Source: an uncultured Clostridium sp.
Lineage (GTDB): Bacteria; Bacillota; Clostridia; Clostridiales; Clostridiaceae
NCBI GenBank assembly: GCA_900543325.1
Contig: UQQU01000002.1
Location: 1 to 64,000 of the forward strand
Reading direction: 5' to 3'
Length of the DNA stretch: 64,000 nt
Shown: positions 25,587-34,866 of the stretch, one piece after another
How the letters are laid out: each line of letters opens with the position of its first letter
How positions within the stretch are numbered: position 1 is the stretch's first letter
Position numbers and translations under genes: made by a program
Notes under the pieces: model-generated
What the model was told of the DNA's origin: nothing
The model's database searches: none
What the model saw: only the letters and a program-made list of their open reading frames with translations

Positions 25587-26729
25587 TTAATTCAAAAACT
25601 CTTCTAATGGAACCATTGCTGCGCCTAAAAGATATGATTCTTTAAATTCTGTAACATCTATCTTACAATTTTCTTCATTTGTAAATAAATTGTCTTTATA
25701 TACAACACTTCTTAAGAAGTCTATATTTTCTTTTAATAAACTATTTATATCTCCACCTAAAACTACACTTCTTGGATCTAATAGCATTGTTAAATTAGCT
25801 ATTCCTATACCAAGCATTTTACAATACTTCTCCAAAACATCTTTTGTAGTTTTATTTCCCTTTTCAAATACTTCTATAAAATCTTCTATATCATCTACTT
25901 TTTTGCTACTCAAATTATTGAATTCTTCTAATAATGCATTAGTTGAAGTATATGATTCTAAACAACCATTAGAACCACACTTGCACTTCTTGCCCTCAAT
26001 AGCAATTTTAATATGCCCCATTTCTCCTGCTGCATTATTACTTCCTCTATAAATCTTTCCATCTATTATTATTCCTAATCCTAATCCCTCAGTTATAGAA
26101 ACATATAAAAGATTATTTAAAACATCCTTCTTATTTAGAAATTCATAATATGCTGAAAGATTAGCTTCATTATCTATATATATATGAGTATTAAATTCCT
26201 CAAAGTTTTCCTTTAAATTATAATTTTCTGCTCCTAATAGATAACAATTTTTTATTATTCCTTCTTCTGAATCTACTGTACCAGGAATTGAAATACCAAT
26301 TCCTAATAATCTATCAATAGAAATATCATTTCGACTTAATATTTCTTTAATATTCTCTTTAGCAATAGCTACTATATTTTCAAATCCTTCATTATTATGT
26401 CTTATCCTAACAGCTTCTATAACTTCTTTTTTTAAATTTATTATAGATAATTTCACATGACGAGGGGTTAACGCTATTCCTAAAGCAAATCTACAGTTTT
26501 CATTGATTTTTAATGCCATTGCTTTTCTTCCACCAGTAGATTCTAAAGACCTAACATCACTAACAATCCCCTCTTTTTTAAGTTCTGTTATATTAGTTGA
26601 AACTGTAGTAATACTTATATCTAAACTTCTTGAAATATCTAATTTAGTTATTTCATTTTTTTCTAATAATAACTTAATTATTTTTTTTCTATTTGTTTCT
26701 TTAATTTTGCTATGATTTACTTCTATCAA
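25587..26729 (-). CDS. xylR: ROK-family xylose repressor XylR
   Basis: A 380-residue repressor. The N-terminal winged helix-turn-helix (ITKLDISRSLDISITTVSTNI) precedes a ROK sugar-kinase-like domain with GIGISIPGTV, AGEMGHIKI and the zinc motif CKCGSNGCLE. It lies 37 nt after xylB in one operon. Start: TTG at 26729 is preceded by AGGGG at 9 nt, while the longer reading frame from 26762 has no RBS, so the TTG start is preferred but not certain. Clostridial ROK XylR proteins repress xylose genes in the absence of xylose. The shared 27-bp dyad at xylB and tal is its probable target. Confidence 0.85.
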   Translation of the reverse strand: MIEVNHSKIKETNRKKIIKLLLEKNEITKLDISRSLDISITTVSTNITELKKEGIVSDVRSLESTGGRKAMALKINENCRFALGIALTPRHVKLSIINLKKEVIEAVRIRHNNEGFENIVAIAKENIKEILSRNDISIDRLLGIGISIPGTVDSEEGIIKNCYLLGAENYNLKENFEEFNTHIYIDNEANLSAYYEFLNKKDVLNNLLYVSITEGLGLGIIIDGKIYRGSNNAAGEMGHIKIAIEGKKCKCGSNGCLESYTSTNALLEEFNNLSSKKVDDIEDFIEVFEKGNKTTKDVLEKYCKMLGIGIANLTMLLDPRSVVLGGDINSLLKENIDFLRSVVYKDNLFTNEENCKIDVTEFKESYLLGAAMVPLEEFLN

Positions 26730-26766
26730 ATATGTCTTCCCCTCTCGAATGTCACCATCCAAGAAC

Positions 26767-28269
26767 TTAAATATCTTTTAATCTTGGATAAAGTGAATTA
26801 TATACTTTATATATCTTATCATAAAGGGCAATATTATCACAATTTGGATTTACAACATCTTGACCTTTTATAATTTTTTCACATGCCTCTTCAACAGATT
26901 CATATATTCCAACACCTACACCTGCTAATATAGCAACTCCCAATGCTGGTCCCTCTGATGCTTTTATTGTGCTTAATTTATAATTAAATATATCTGCTAA
27001 AATTTGTCTCCAAACTTCACTTTCTGCTCCACCACCACTAACTCTTACATCAGTAATTTCAACTTTCATATCCTCTATAATATCTAAACAGTTCTTTAAA
27101 CTAAAGCTAACACCTTCTAAAATACTTCTAACAAAATCAGCATGCTTATTTATTAATGATACTCCGACAAATCCACCTTTTACATTTGGATCTATATGAG
27201 GAGTTCTTTCTCCCATAAGATATGGCATATAAATTACTCCATTTGCTCCTGGTTTTGAACCTGCAGCTTCTTTTGATAAATAATCATATATATTCATATT
27301 TTTTTCTTTAGCTTCATCAATTTCTTTTCTACAGAAGTTTTCCTTAAACCACTTTAAAGAAAGTCCTGCACCTTGAGTTACTCCCATAACATGCCACTTA
27401 TTAGGAACTGCATGACATAAAGTATGAACTCTACCCTCTTTATCAAATCTAGGAGTATCTGTTGAAGCAAATACAACTCCTGAAGAACCTATAACAGTTG
27501 AAATTATTCCTTCACTTACTATTCCACTTCCTACTGCACCAGCAGCTTGATCTCCTGCTCCACCAGCTACTCCAGTACCAGCTACTAATCCAGTAATCTT
27601 TGCAACCTCTTCAGTAACATGTCCACTTATAACTATTGACTCATAAACATCTGCTAATATATTTTTATCTATTTCTAATGCTTGAAGTAATTCATCACTC
27701 CAATTTCTACTGTTTATATCTAACATTTGCATACCACTTGCATCTGAAACCTCAGTAGCAAATACACCTGTTAATTTAAATCTTATATAATCCTTTGGTA
27801 AAAGAACTTTATATATATTCTTATAATTTTCTGGTTCATTATCTCTTACCCATAATAGCTTTGAAAGAGTAAATCCTGTTAATGCTGGATTACCTGTTAT
27901 TTCAATTAACTTTTCCTTACCTAAAACTTCTGTCATGTATTCACATTGTTTTTCAGTTCTTTGATCACACCAAATAATTGAATTTCTTATAACATTACAA
28001 TCCTTGTCCACTAATACAAGTCCATGCATTTGTCCACTTAAACCTATACCTTTTATATCAGAAGCATTAACTTTGCTATTTTTAACTACATCTTTAATTC
28101 CATTAAGGCAAGCTTGCCACCAATCCTCTGGATTTTGTTCTGCCCATCCTACTTGTGGTTGAAATAAATCATAACCATAAGTTGCAGTTTCAATTGTATT
28201 TCCTAATTCATCAAACAAAGCTGTCTTTGTTCCTGATGTACCAATATCTAAACCTAATAAGTATCTCAT
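26767..28269 (-). CDS. xylB: Xylulokinase
   Basis: A 500-residue FGGY-family kinase phosphorylating D-xylulose to xylulose-5-phosphate. It begins with the phosphate-binding LGLDIGTSGTK and contains WAEQNPEDWW, GLSGQMHGLV, GGAGDQAAGAVG and the C-terminal VRVSGGGAESEVWRQILAD. The length is normal. Start: the ATG at 28269, 5 nt after GGAGGGG. The seven upstream codons overlap the RBS. It is the first gene of xylB-xylR, with a good promoter flanked by two candidate XylR sites and one cre-like site. Confidence 0.95.
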   Translation of the reverse strand: MRYLLGLDIGTSGTKTALFDELGNTIETATYGYDLFQPQVGWAEQNPEDWWQACLNGIKDVVKNSKVNASDIKGIGLSGQMHGLVLVDKDCNVIRNSIIWCDQRTEKQCEYMTEVLGKEKLIEITGNPALTGFTLSKLLWVRDNEPENYKNIYKVLLPKDYIRFKLTGVFATEVSDASGMQMLDINSRNWSDELLQALEIDKNILADVYESIVISGHVTEEVAKITGLVAGTGVAGGAGDQAAGAVGSGIVSEGIISTVIGSSGVVFASTDTPRFDKEGRVHTLCHAVPNKWHVMGVTQGAGLSLKWFKENFCRKEIDEAKEKNMNIYDYLSKEAAGSKPGANGVIYMPYLMGERTPHIDPNVKGGFVGVSLINKHADFVRSILEGVSFSLKNCLDIIEDMKVEITDVRVSGGGAESEVWRQILADIFNYKLSTIKASEGPALGVAILAGVGVGIYESVEEACEKIIKGQDVVNPNCDNIALYDKIYKVYNSLYPRLKDI

Positions 28270-28331
28270 AAACCCCTCCGAATTACTCATAAATTCTTTT
28301 TATTTCTATATTTTTAAAACTATTATTAAAT

Positions 28332-28419
28332 AACTTTTTAAATGTTATTTCATAAGTTATTATAATACAATTTCTATACTTTTGCAACTACTTTTAAAAA
28401 GTTTTTGTATACATTTTCA
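28332..28419 (-). promoter_or_regulatory. xylB promoter with two XylR-like dyads and a cre-like site
   Basis: Minus-strand -35 TTGCAA (28382-28387), 17-nt spacer, perfect -10 TATAAT (28359-28364). A 27-bp dyad (28332-28358, ends AACTT...AAAAAGTT) abuts the -10 downstream. A weaker copy (28377-28403) covers the -35. Next to it is TGAAAATGTATACA (28406-28419), one mismatch from the CcpA cre consensus TGWAANCGNTNWCA. Confidence 0.6.
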
Positions 28420-28439
28420 ATAAAAAATAAAAATAAGTC

Positions 28440-28478
28440 AAATTACTTTTATTAATTTTCATATAACAAAAGTAATTT
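28440..28478 (-). terminator. Terminator of the pentapeptide/channel gene
   Basis: AAATTACTTTT pairs with AAAAGTAATTT. On the minus strand it is followed by T-rich sequence. It starts 13 nt after the gene's stop. Confidence 0.7.
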
Positions 28479-28490
28479 ACCTTTCAAAAT

Positions 28491-29681
28491 TTATCTTACC
28501 AATTTCCTTACTACAGTTCCTGTTCCTATTCCCATCATAATAACACCAAATACTATTTCAAAACTTGCAATAATCTCTGATAAATTTATAGAAATACTTT
28601 CATTTGCTCCTACTCCACTAAATAAATTTATACTTAATATAATTCCCTCTTTTAAACAATCAAAAATCTCTCTATAATTGTATATATTATATTTCATTAA
28701 AGAGATTACAGTATTAGTATCATCAATCTCAATTCCAAAAATGGAATATAAAATTCCAAATATAATCATCATTATTAAAGAAAATACTATAGAGTTAATT
28801 GGTCTTTCACCATACCCACATGTAGCCCAATAAAAATATGATGATAACTTAGGAACAAAATCTAAAACATTTCTTTCAATTTTTTTTGCTAAATAATAAT
28901 ACTCACCAAAATTATTATTCAAGGAATTTTCCTTAAATTTATCAGCTATAGTTTCATATGTCATATAAATGCCCTCATATTCATCCCTATTCTTTTCTCT
29001 TAATTTTATTTGATCAAAGAAGGTTTTTTGATCAAATTTTGTTTTCATTTTATCAGTAAAATCTAAATCTATTATATATGTATCTATTATTTTAGCCCCA
29101 CTTAAATCACAATCTTCAATTCTAATCCTTTTAAACTCTGAATTAATAACCATTAGACTACTCATATCACTTAAATTAAAAAAACTATTATGAATTAAGC
29201 ATTTATCAAATATTAAATAACTTAATATACATCCATCAAACTTTGCATAAATATTGCACTTATAAAATTCACATGAAAAATTATCAAATCTATTAAGTGA
29301 AGGTTTCTTCTCACTTTCTTCTTAAAAAAAAGTACAGTTTTCAAATAGTACTCCCCCACTTTCAAAATTACATTCATAAAACTTACACCCTATAAAACTA
29401 CATTCTTTAAATTTAATATTACCAAATGTGCAATTAGTTAATATTGAACAAATAATATCACTATTAGCAATTTCTATAAAATCATCTTCACCTAATATTT
29501 TACCTCCACCAAAATGCTTAAGATTAAATTCCTTATAACTATATTCTTTATCAAGATTATATGTATTAGGTAAATATCTACTTTTTAATAACTCATCAAA
29601 TAACTTTTTATTATTACTTTGTCTATTTTGCAGCTGATTTTTTGCTTTATATTTTTCTTCTTTAAAATTTATATAGCCCAT
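28491..29681 (-). pseudogene. Pentapeptide-repeat protein with channel-like membrane domain, broken by an in-frame stop
   Basis: One continuous reading frame of 396 codons interrupted by a single TAA at 29322-29324. There is no frameshift: the frame before (ENCTFF) and after (KKPSLNRFDNFSCEFYKCN) is the same. The N-terminal half has pentapeptide-like repeats (CTFGNIKFKECSFIGCKFYEC). The C-terminal half has two membrane segments (about 287-310 and 365-395) around a pore-like loop LSINLFSGVG, resembling pentapeptide/two-TM potassium-channel-like proteins but without a TVGYG filter. The start codon is buried in a 14-bp hairpin. Either a recent nonsense pseudogene or a gene read through at low level. 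Function unknown. Confidence 0.75.
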
Positions 29682-29713
29682 AATATCAACTCTCTTATAA
29701 TATTATGGGCTAT
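29673..29713. promoter_or_regulatory. Perfect 14-bp hairpin sequestering a start codon
   Basis: The arms 29673-29686 and 29700-29713 are exact complements (ATAGCCCATAATAT). The start codon of the pentapeptide gene (29679-29681) is in one arm, and its RBS-like AGAGAG is in the 13-nt loop. In mRNA this would hinder translation initiation. Confidence 0.6.
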
Positions 29714-29824
29714 GTTTTATTACTTTATTCTTATATATCCTTTAATATTCAATAATCGTTTAATCATATATATTCAATCTTATTTTAAATTTAGCATAAA
29801 TATTTTACTTATCTAAAATATATT

Positions 29825-31384
29825 CTAATCTCTAAATTTTTTTCTATATTGCAACGGAGTAATTCCTTTTACTTGAACAAATTTACTTATAAAATAATCT
29901 GTATTATTATATCCAACATCTTCTGCAATCTTATAAATTTTTTCATTACTTCTCTTTAACATAAGCGATGCCTTTTCAATCCTATAATCATTTAAATAGT
30001 CTTTAAAAGATTTATTATAATTCTTTTTAAATAGCTGCCCCAAATATGCAGTATTTAAATAATATTTTTCACTAAGGTACTTTAAAGTTAGTGGCTTCAT
30101 GTAATTTTCATTAACCTCTTTATCAATTAAAGCTAATATACTATGCATTGAACTATTTCTTAAATCTCTTAAATATGTAGAAACCTCCACACAAAACCTT
30201 TTTAAATCACTAGCATTTCCAGTTGTTATAATCTTATTAAACAATTCAGCATTTATATATTCTAATACTTTATCTTTATTTGTACTTGAATTTAACTCCT
30301 TAATAATATTTATTAAATTACATAATAAATAATCAATATATATCTTAATAATTTTCAAATTATTAGTATCTTTATTAAAAGCCCTATAAAACATATCAAT
30401 ATAATTTTCTATTTTAACTACATCGCCATCTTCTATTGACTTTATTAATTTGTTTATATTTTCATTAATTAAATTGTAATCTATACTTTTTTTGTTATCT
30501 ATATCATCATAATAAAATATATTTTTTTTATTAGTATTATTCTGTAAAATCTTAATCATATATAAAGAGTTATATGATATACCAATTTCATTTAGTGTTT
30601 CTACTTTCTTTCCAATAAGTAATCTACATTGGTATTCATTAGAGCTATTTAATCGCATCTTTAATTTTTCTATATACTGTTGTTCATTTAATCCTAACTC
30701 ATCAGATAAGACACTACTAAATATTAATCCAACTCCCTCAAGTTTATCTTCCTTTATAATGTCATAAATTATATTATAAAAATTATTATTGCCTAACCAA
30801 TCCTTTAAATTATCATAAACCTTTCTTTTATCTTCTGTTCTGCATTTCTCACTATTTTCATTTGAATAAATTTCTATGTTAATATACCTTAGATAATTTT
30901 TATATTTAAGATAACATTGTATATATTTTAAATCTTCATCATTATATTCATCACAAATTATCCTATTTAAATGTCTTTCATAAATCACTTTATTATTTTC
31001 TCTTTCCTTTTCGTATTCATCTTTAAATGATATTAGTATATTAGTCAATTCTTCTCTTTCTATTGGCTTCAAAATATATTCTTTAACACCATACTTTATT
31101 GCTTTCTTTGCATATTCAAATTCATAATAACCACTAAGCATAATACATTTAATTTTTTTATTCCATTTTTGATAAATGTTTTTTACTAAATCTAATCCAT
31201 CCATTTCAGGCATTTTTATATCACTAATTATTAAATCTACTTTATTTTTTTCTATAAACTTGATAGCTTCCTTGCCATTTGACGCTTCTCCTATTATGTT
31301 ATATCCATAATAATTCCAATTAATTAATATTTTTAAACCTTGTCTAATAAATGGCTCATCATCAACTATTAAAACATTAATCAT
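29825..31384 (-). CDS. Response regulator, YesN-type (receiver + AraC HTH)
   Basis: A 519-residue transcription factor. The receiver domain (1-120) has acidic residues Asp8/Asp9, phosphoacceptor Asp55 (LIISDIKMPEMDG) and Lys in ILKPIERE. A long linker region (about 125-400) is poorly conserved. The C-terminal AraC-type double HTH (about 415-519) contains LTLKYLSEKYYLNTAYLGQLFKK and IYKIAEDVGYNNTDYFISKFVQ. The ATG follows the histidine kinase stop directly (TAGATG), so they are translationally coupled. It is last in the minus-strand xylan locus and is the likely activator of the SBP/transport operon upstream. Confidence 0.93.
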   Translation of the reverse strand: MINVLIVDDEPFIRQGLKILINWNYYGYNIIGEASNGKEAIKFIEKNKVDLIISDIKMPEMDGLDLVKNIYQKWNKKIKCIMLSGYYEFEYAKKAIKYGVKEYILKPIEREELTNILISFKDEYEKERENNKVIYERHLNRIICDEYNDEDLKYIQCYLKYKNYLRYINIEIYSNENSEKCRTEDKRKVYDNLKDWLGNNNFYNIIYDIIKEDKLEGVGLIFSSVLSDELGLNEQQYIEKLKMRLNSSNEYQCRLLIGKKVETLNEIGISYNSLYMIKILQNNTNKKNIFYYDDIDNKKSIDYNLINENINKLIKSIEDGDVVKIENYIDMFYRAFNKDTNNLKIIKIYIDYLLCNLINIIKELNSSTNKDKVLEYINAELFNKIITTGNASDLKRFCVEVSTYLRDLRNSSMHSILALIDKEVNENYMKPLTLKYLSEKYYLNTAYLGQLFKKNYNKSFKDYLNDYRIEKASLMLKRSNEKIYKIAEDVGYNNTDYFISKFVQVKGITPLQYRKKFRD

Positions 31385-33139
31385 CTATAAACACCTCATA
31401 TTCTCAATAACTCTTAATTTTATCTTTATTGTAGTACCGTAGTTTTGATTACTTTCAATGTTAAAATCCATTGTATTATTACTATACTTTTGTAATCTCA
31501 TATATGCGTTTAATACCCCTAGCCCTCTACCACCATTAATCAATTCAAAGTTACAATTATTTATTTTATGTTGTATTTCATTTAACTTTTCAACAGATAT
31601 TCCTTTCCCATTATCAGCAATACATATATATAAATAATCATCCTCTATAATTATATCTATACCTACCTGCACATTGTATGTTACACCTTCCATTCCATGA
31701 ATACACGAATTTTCAACAAATGTTAATATAGATAACTTTGGAATTCTAATATTATTACATTCAGATGAAATTTTCATATTAAAATCTAATCTATCTCCAA
31801 ATCTATACTTTTGTATAGCTAAATAATTATTAACAAATCCTATTTCATCTGAAATCTTAATATTATCTTCACCCCAATTAATAGTTTGCCTTAATAGCTT
31901 GGCCAAATTTTCTATTATAAATGCAGTTTCCTCTTCCTCCTTAATTAGGCTTCTCATTCTAATACTTTCTAAAGTATTAAACATAAAATGTGGGTTTATT
32001 TGACTTTGAAGAGCTTTAAGCTCTGCTCTATTTTTAGCTAATTCTAATTCCTTTTGTTCAATATCTTTCTTTAAAATTACATCTATAAGCTCCTCAATTT
32101 TTGCTACCATTAAATTGAAGTTATTCATTACAGATCCTATTTCATCTTTACCAACCTCAACACCTATAGTATCAAACTCGCCATTCTTAACCTTTTTTAA
32201 ATGTATAGTTAATAATGATAATCTATTAGTTATAGAATATGAAACTAATAAAATTACAATGGTTGGAATTACTAAATTTAAAATTAGTAAACAGATAATA
32301 ATACCTTTAAATTTACTATTATTAAATATTCTATTGTAAATATCTTTTTCTGCAGTTACTACTATATTACATATTCCATTATAACCATATATTTCATACT
32401 CCTGTTGCAATAATATATCCTTTGGAATTATTTTGTCCAAAGTATTGCTATTATTGGTATTACTATTTAATTCATTATTTGAAAATAATATATATTTATC
32501 ATTACATATATAAATATCTATTCCAAAATTACTATATTCAACAATTATATCTTGCAAAATAGAGTTATAGTTTATATCTATCTTTAGTATTTTTTCATTA
32601 TCATTTGAAAAATAATCTAACTTTTTTATAAGTGAAATACTAATATTCCCATTCTTATCATAACTTGATGAAATATTAATATTTCTATCACTTTTTTTAA
32701 ATTCTTTATACCACTCATTTTCTTTAATTTTTGAAGTTAATTTAACCATATCACTACTATTTAAAATAGTATCATTGTCAGTATATATGGTAATACTATA
32801 TTCATTTTGTGAATTATAGTAATACCTTAAAATATTATTATCTAACATATACATATACTGATCATAAAATTCTATTGGATTTTCATATTGTGTAGATATA
32901 AAGTTATCTAAAACCTTCGATCTATATAATTGATTTGAAATCGATATCGAGTCTTGCATTACTCTATCTAAATTGTAAACAACTCTTTCAATAATTGTCT
33001 TCAATTCAGCCTCTTGCTCTTTAATAATATTATTAGTTATATTAGTATATATAATATAATTACTTGTTAGCATAGGAATTAATACAGCAAAGAAAAAAAT
33101 ACTAAAAAGCTTAGTTTTTATACTATAGTTATTTATCAC
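31385..33139 (-). CDS. Sensor histidine kinase, YesM/LytS type
   Basis: A 584-residue membrane kinase. TM1 is near residues 12-30 (FSIFFFAVLIPMLTSNYII), followed by an extracellular sensor domain of about 250 residues, TM2 near 279-303, a HAMP linker, the His_kinase segment with QINPHFMFNTLESIRM (phospho-His) and an HATPase domain (NSCIHGMEG, DNGKG, GGRGLGVLNAY). Start is GTG, 7 nt after AGGGG. This class usually senses extracellular oligosaccharides together with a YesN regulator, encoded next. Two tandem 19-bp repeats and the end of a GH43 gene lie immediately upstream. Confidence 0.93.
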   Translation of the reverse strand: MINNYSIKTKLFSIFFFAVLIPMLTSNYIIYTNITNNIIKEQEAELKTIIERVVYNLDRVMQDSISISNQLYRSKVLDNFISTQYENPIEFYDQYMYMLDNNILRYYYNSQNEYSITIYTDNDTILNSSDMVKLTSKIKENEWYKEFKKSDRNINISSSYDKNGNISISLIKKLDYFSNDNEKILKIDINYNSILQDIIVEYSNFGIDIYICNDKYILFSNNELNSNTNNSNTLDKIIPKDILLQQEYEIYGYNGICNIVVTAEKDIYNRIFNNSKFKGIIICLLILNLVIPTIVILLVSYSITNRLSLLTIHLKKVKNGEFDTIGVEVGKDEIGSVMNNFNLMVAKIEELIDVILKKDIEQKELELAKNRAELKALQSQINPHFMFNTLESIRMRSLIKEEEETAFIIENLAKLLRQTINWGEDNIKISDEIGFVNNYLAIQKYRFGDRLDFNMKISSECNNIRIPKLSILTFVENSCIHGMEGVTYNVQVGIDIIIEDDYLYICIADNGKGISVEKLNEIQHKINNCNFELINGGRGLGVLNAYMRLQKYSNNTMDFNIESNQNYGTTIKIKLRVIENMRCL

Positions 33140-33180
33140 ATAAATTCCCCTTTTATAAAATACATATATATCTTCTATAT

Positions 33181-33218
33181 ATTCTTGATATATATGTATA
33201 TTCTTGATATATATGTAT
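33181..33218. repeat. Two tandem copies of a 19-bp sequence
   Basis: ATTCTTGATATATATGTAT is repeated exactly at 33181-33199 and 33200-33218, in the 83-nt gap between the GH43 stop and the histidine kinase start. Possibly a binding site or simple slippage product. Confidence 0.8.
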
Positions 33219-33222
33219 ATTA

Positions 33223-34767
33223 TTACATATTTCTATATTCAAAGTAAAGGAAATCTGAGTAATTTTTACCTTTTATATTTTTAGTATATGCAAATAATCC
33301 TATAGTACATCCAACAAATCCACCAGCAATATCTGTACTTAAAGTTGTAGCATTTACATTACTAATTAATTCTTTATAATTCTCTCCATCTATTGAATAA
33401 TAAAATGCTAAATTTTGACAATTTCCAACTATTTTTAATCTTAATAAATTTGCTTCAACCTCAGCATCAGCAACAATAGTATCTAAGCCATTAATTGTAT
33501 TTATCAACCTTATTTTTAAAATTTCTGATTCCTTTGTATAAATAAACCTCATATTATGTTTGTTATCTTGAACAATTGCTAGCCCTGCACTATCACCATC
33601 ATCTATTGGTAAAAATTCCATAGATGTTGCTGCTAAAAAATTGTAATCTTCTTGTCTAACACATACATATGCCGGATTATCTAATTCATCTAACCCTATA
33701 TTTTTTAAATATAATCTCAAATATCCAGGTCTCTTTGTTAGTGAATATAATTCATCACTAGGATTTCTCAAAACTAAAAATTTATCACTTAACTTATTAC
33801 TATCAAAATGATAACATGCTTCCTTTGCCTCAACTTTATATTCCTTCATACCTAAGTCATCATAATCTGATAGCATACCTTTTCCTTCATTAACAATAGG
33901 CCAATCATTCTCCCACTTAACCTTTGCAATAAACGTTTCTCTACCAATATTACAATAACCTTCACAATATCTACTACCCAACATAACTATAAACCACTTA
34001 TCATCCCTGGTTCTAACTAAATCACCATGTCCAACATTCTTTACTTTATAATCTCTTCCTAAATGCCTATGGGTAAGTATTGGATTACATGGATTTCCTT
34101 CATATTCTCCAAATATATTTTTACTTCTTGCTATGGATATAGAATGCTCATTTGCTGTTCCACCTTCTGCAATCATTAAGTAATAATAATCATTTCTTTT
34201 ATAAATGTGTGGTCCCTCTGGCCATATTACTCCATTTAGTGCACCTTTCCACAGTCTTCTACTATTTCCTATTAACTTATAACTTTCTAAATCAATTTCT
34301 TGTAGCCAAATCTCCCAATCACCATTGTATTTACAGCCATCACTATTAGGCCTTGTTCCTACATAATATGCTTTTCCATCATCATCAAAAAACAAACTCG
34401 GATCTATTCCCTCAGCACCTTCAATATAATATGGATCTGACCATGGTCCTTCTGGCACATTAGCTGTAACAATAAATGTTCCTCCTCTTGATATATTAGT
34501 TGTTATAACATAATACTTTCCATTATTATATCTAATTGTTGGTGCAAAAATCCCCTCTGAATGTTTTGTATTAGTTAAATTGAGTTGTGATTCTCTTGTC
34601 AGTACATTTCCTATCTGACTCCAATTAATTAAGTCCTTACTTTTAAATATAGGTACTCCTGGAAAATAAGAAAATGTTGAATTAACCAAATAATAATTAT
34701 CATCTACCGTACATATAGATGGATCTGGATAAAAACCTTTTAAAATTGGATTAACTAGTTTAGTCAT
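33223..34767 (-). CDS. GH43 beta-xylosidase / arabinofuranosidase (subfamily 11-like)
   Basis: A 514-residue leaderless glycoside hydrolase. The five-bladed propeller (1-310) has the general base Asp15 in GFYPDPSI, the pKa modulator Asp in GIDPSLFFDDDG (about 127) and the general acid Glu in WPEGPHIY (about 186). The C-terminal beta-sandwich (about 320-514) has the DDGDSAGLAIVQ region of XynB-type enzymes. This is the pattern of cytoplasmic beta-xylosidases acting on xylobiose and short oligomers, sometimes also with arabinofuranosidase activity. RBS GGAG, 8 nt spacing. It is next to the GH8 gene, with a hairpin in between. Confidence 0.92.
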   Translation of the reverse strand: MTKLVNPILKGFYPDPSICTVDDNYYLVNSTFSYFPGVPIFKSKDLINWSQIGNVLTRESQLNLTNTKHSEGIFAPTIRYNNGKYYVITTNISRGGTFIVTANVPEGPWSDPYYIEGAEGIDPSLFFDDDGKAYYVGTRPNSDGCKYNGDWEIWLQEIDLESYKLIGNSRRLWKGALNGVIWPEGPHIYKRNDYYYLMIAEGGTANEHSISIARSKNIFGEYEGNPCNPILTHRHLGRDYKVKNVGHGDLVRTRDDKWFIVMLGSRYCEGYCNIGRETFIAKVKWENDWPIVNEGKGMLSDYDDLGMKEYKVEAKEACYHFDSNKLSDKFLVLRNPSDELYSLTKRPGYLRLYLKNIGLDELDNPAYVCVRQEDYNFLAATSMEFLPIDDGDSAGLAIVQDNKHNMRFIYTKESEILKIRLINTINGLDTIVADAEVEANLLRLKIVGNCQNLAFYYSIDGENYKELISNVNATTLSTDIAGGFVGCTIGLFAYTKNIKGKNYSDFLYFEYRNM

Positions 34768-34823
34768 ATTTATTTCTCCTTAAATAATTATTAATTCATA
34801 TAACTTTATCTTTACAAACTACT

Positions 34824-34860
34824 TAAGATAAGCCAGTATTTTTTATACTGACTTATCTTA
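34824..34860 (-). other. Intercistronic stem-loop between GH8 and GH43 genes
   Basis: 16-bp stem with one mismatch (34824-34839 and 34845-34860, TAAGATAAG...AGTAT) without a T-run. It begins 6 nt after the GH8 stop. More likely an mRNA processing or stability element, or a weak attenuator, than a terminator. Confidence 0.6.
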
Positions 34861-34866
34861 CATACT

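Noticed and set aside
29165..29322. Frameshift in the pentapeptide/channel gene
   Set aside because: Both halves are in the same frame (516 nt apart, divisible by 3). The break is a single in-frame TAA, not an indel.
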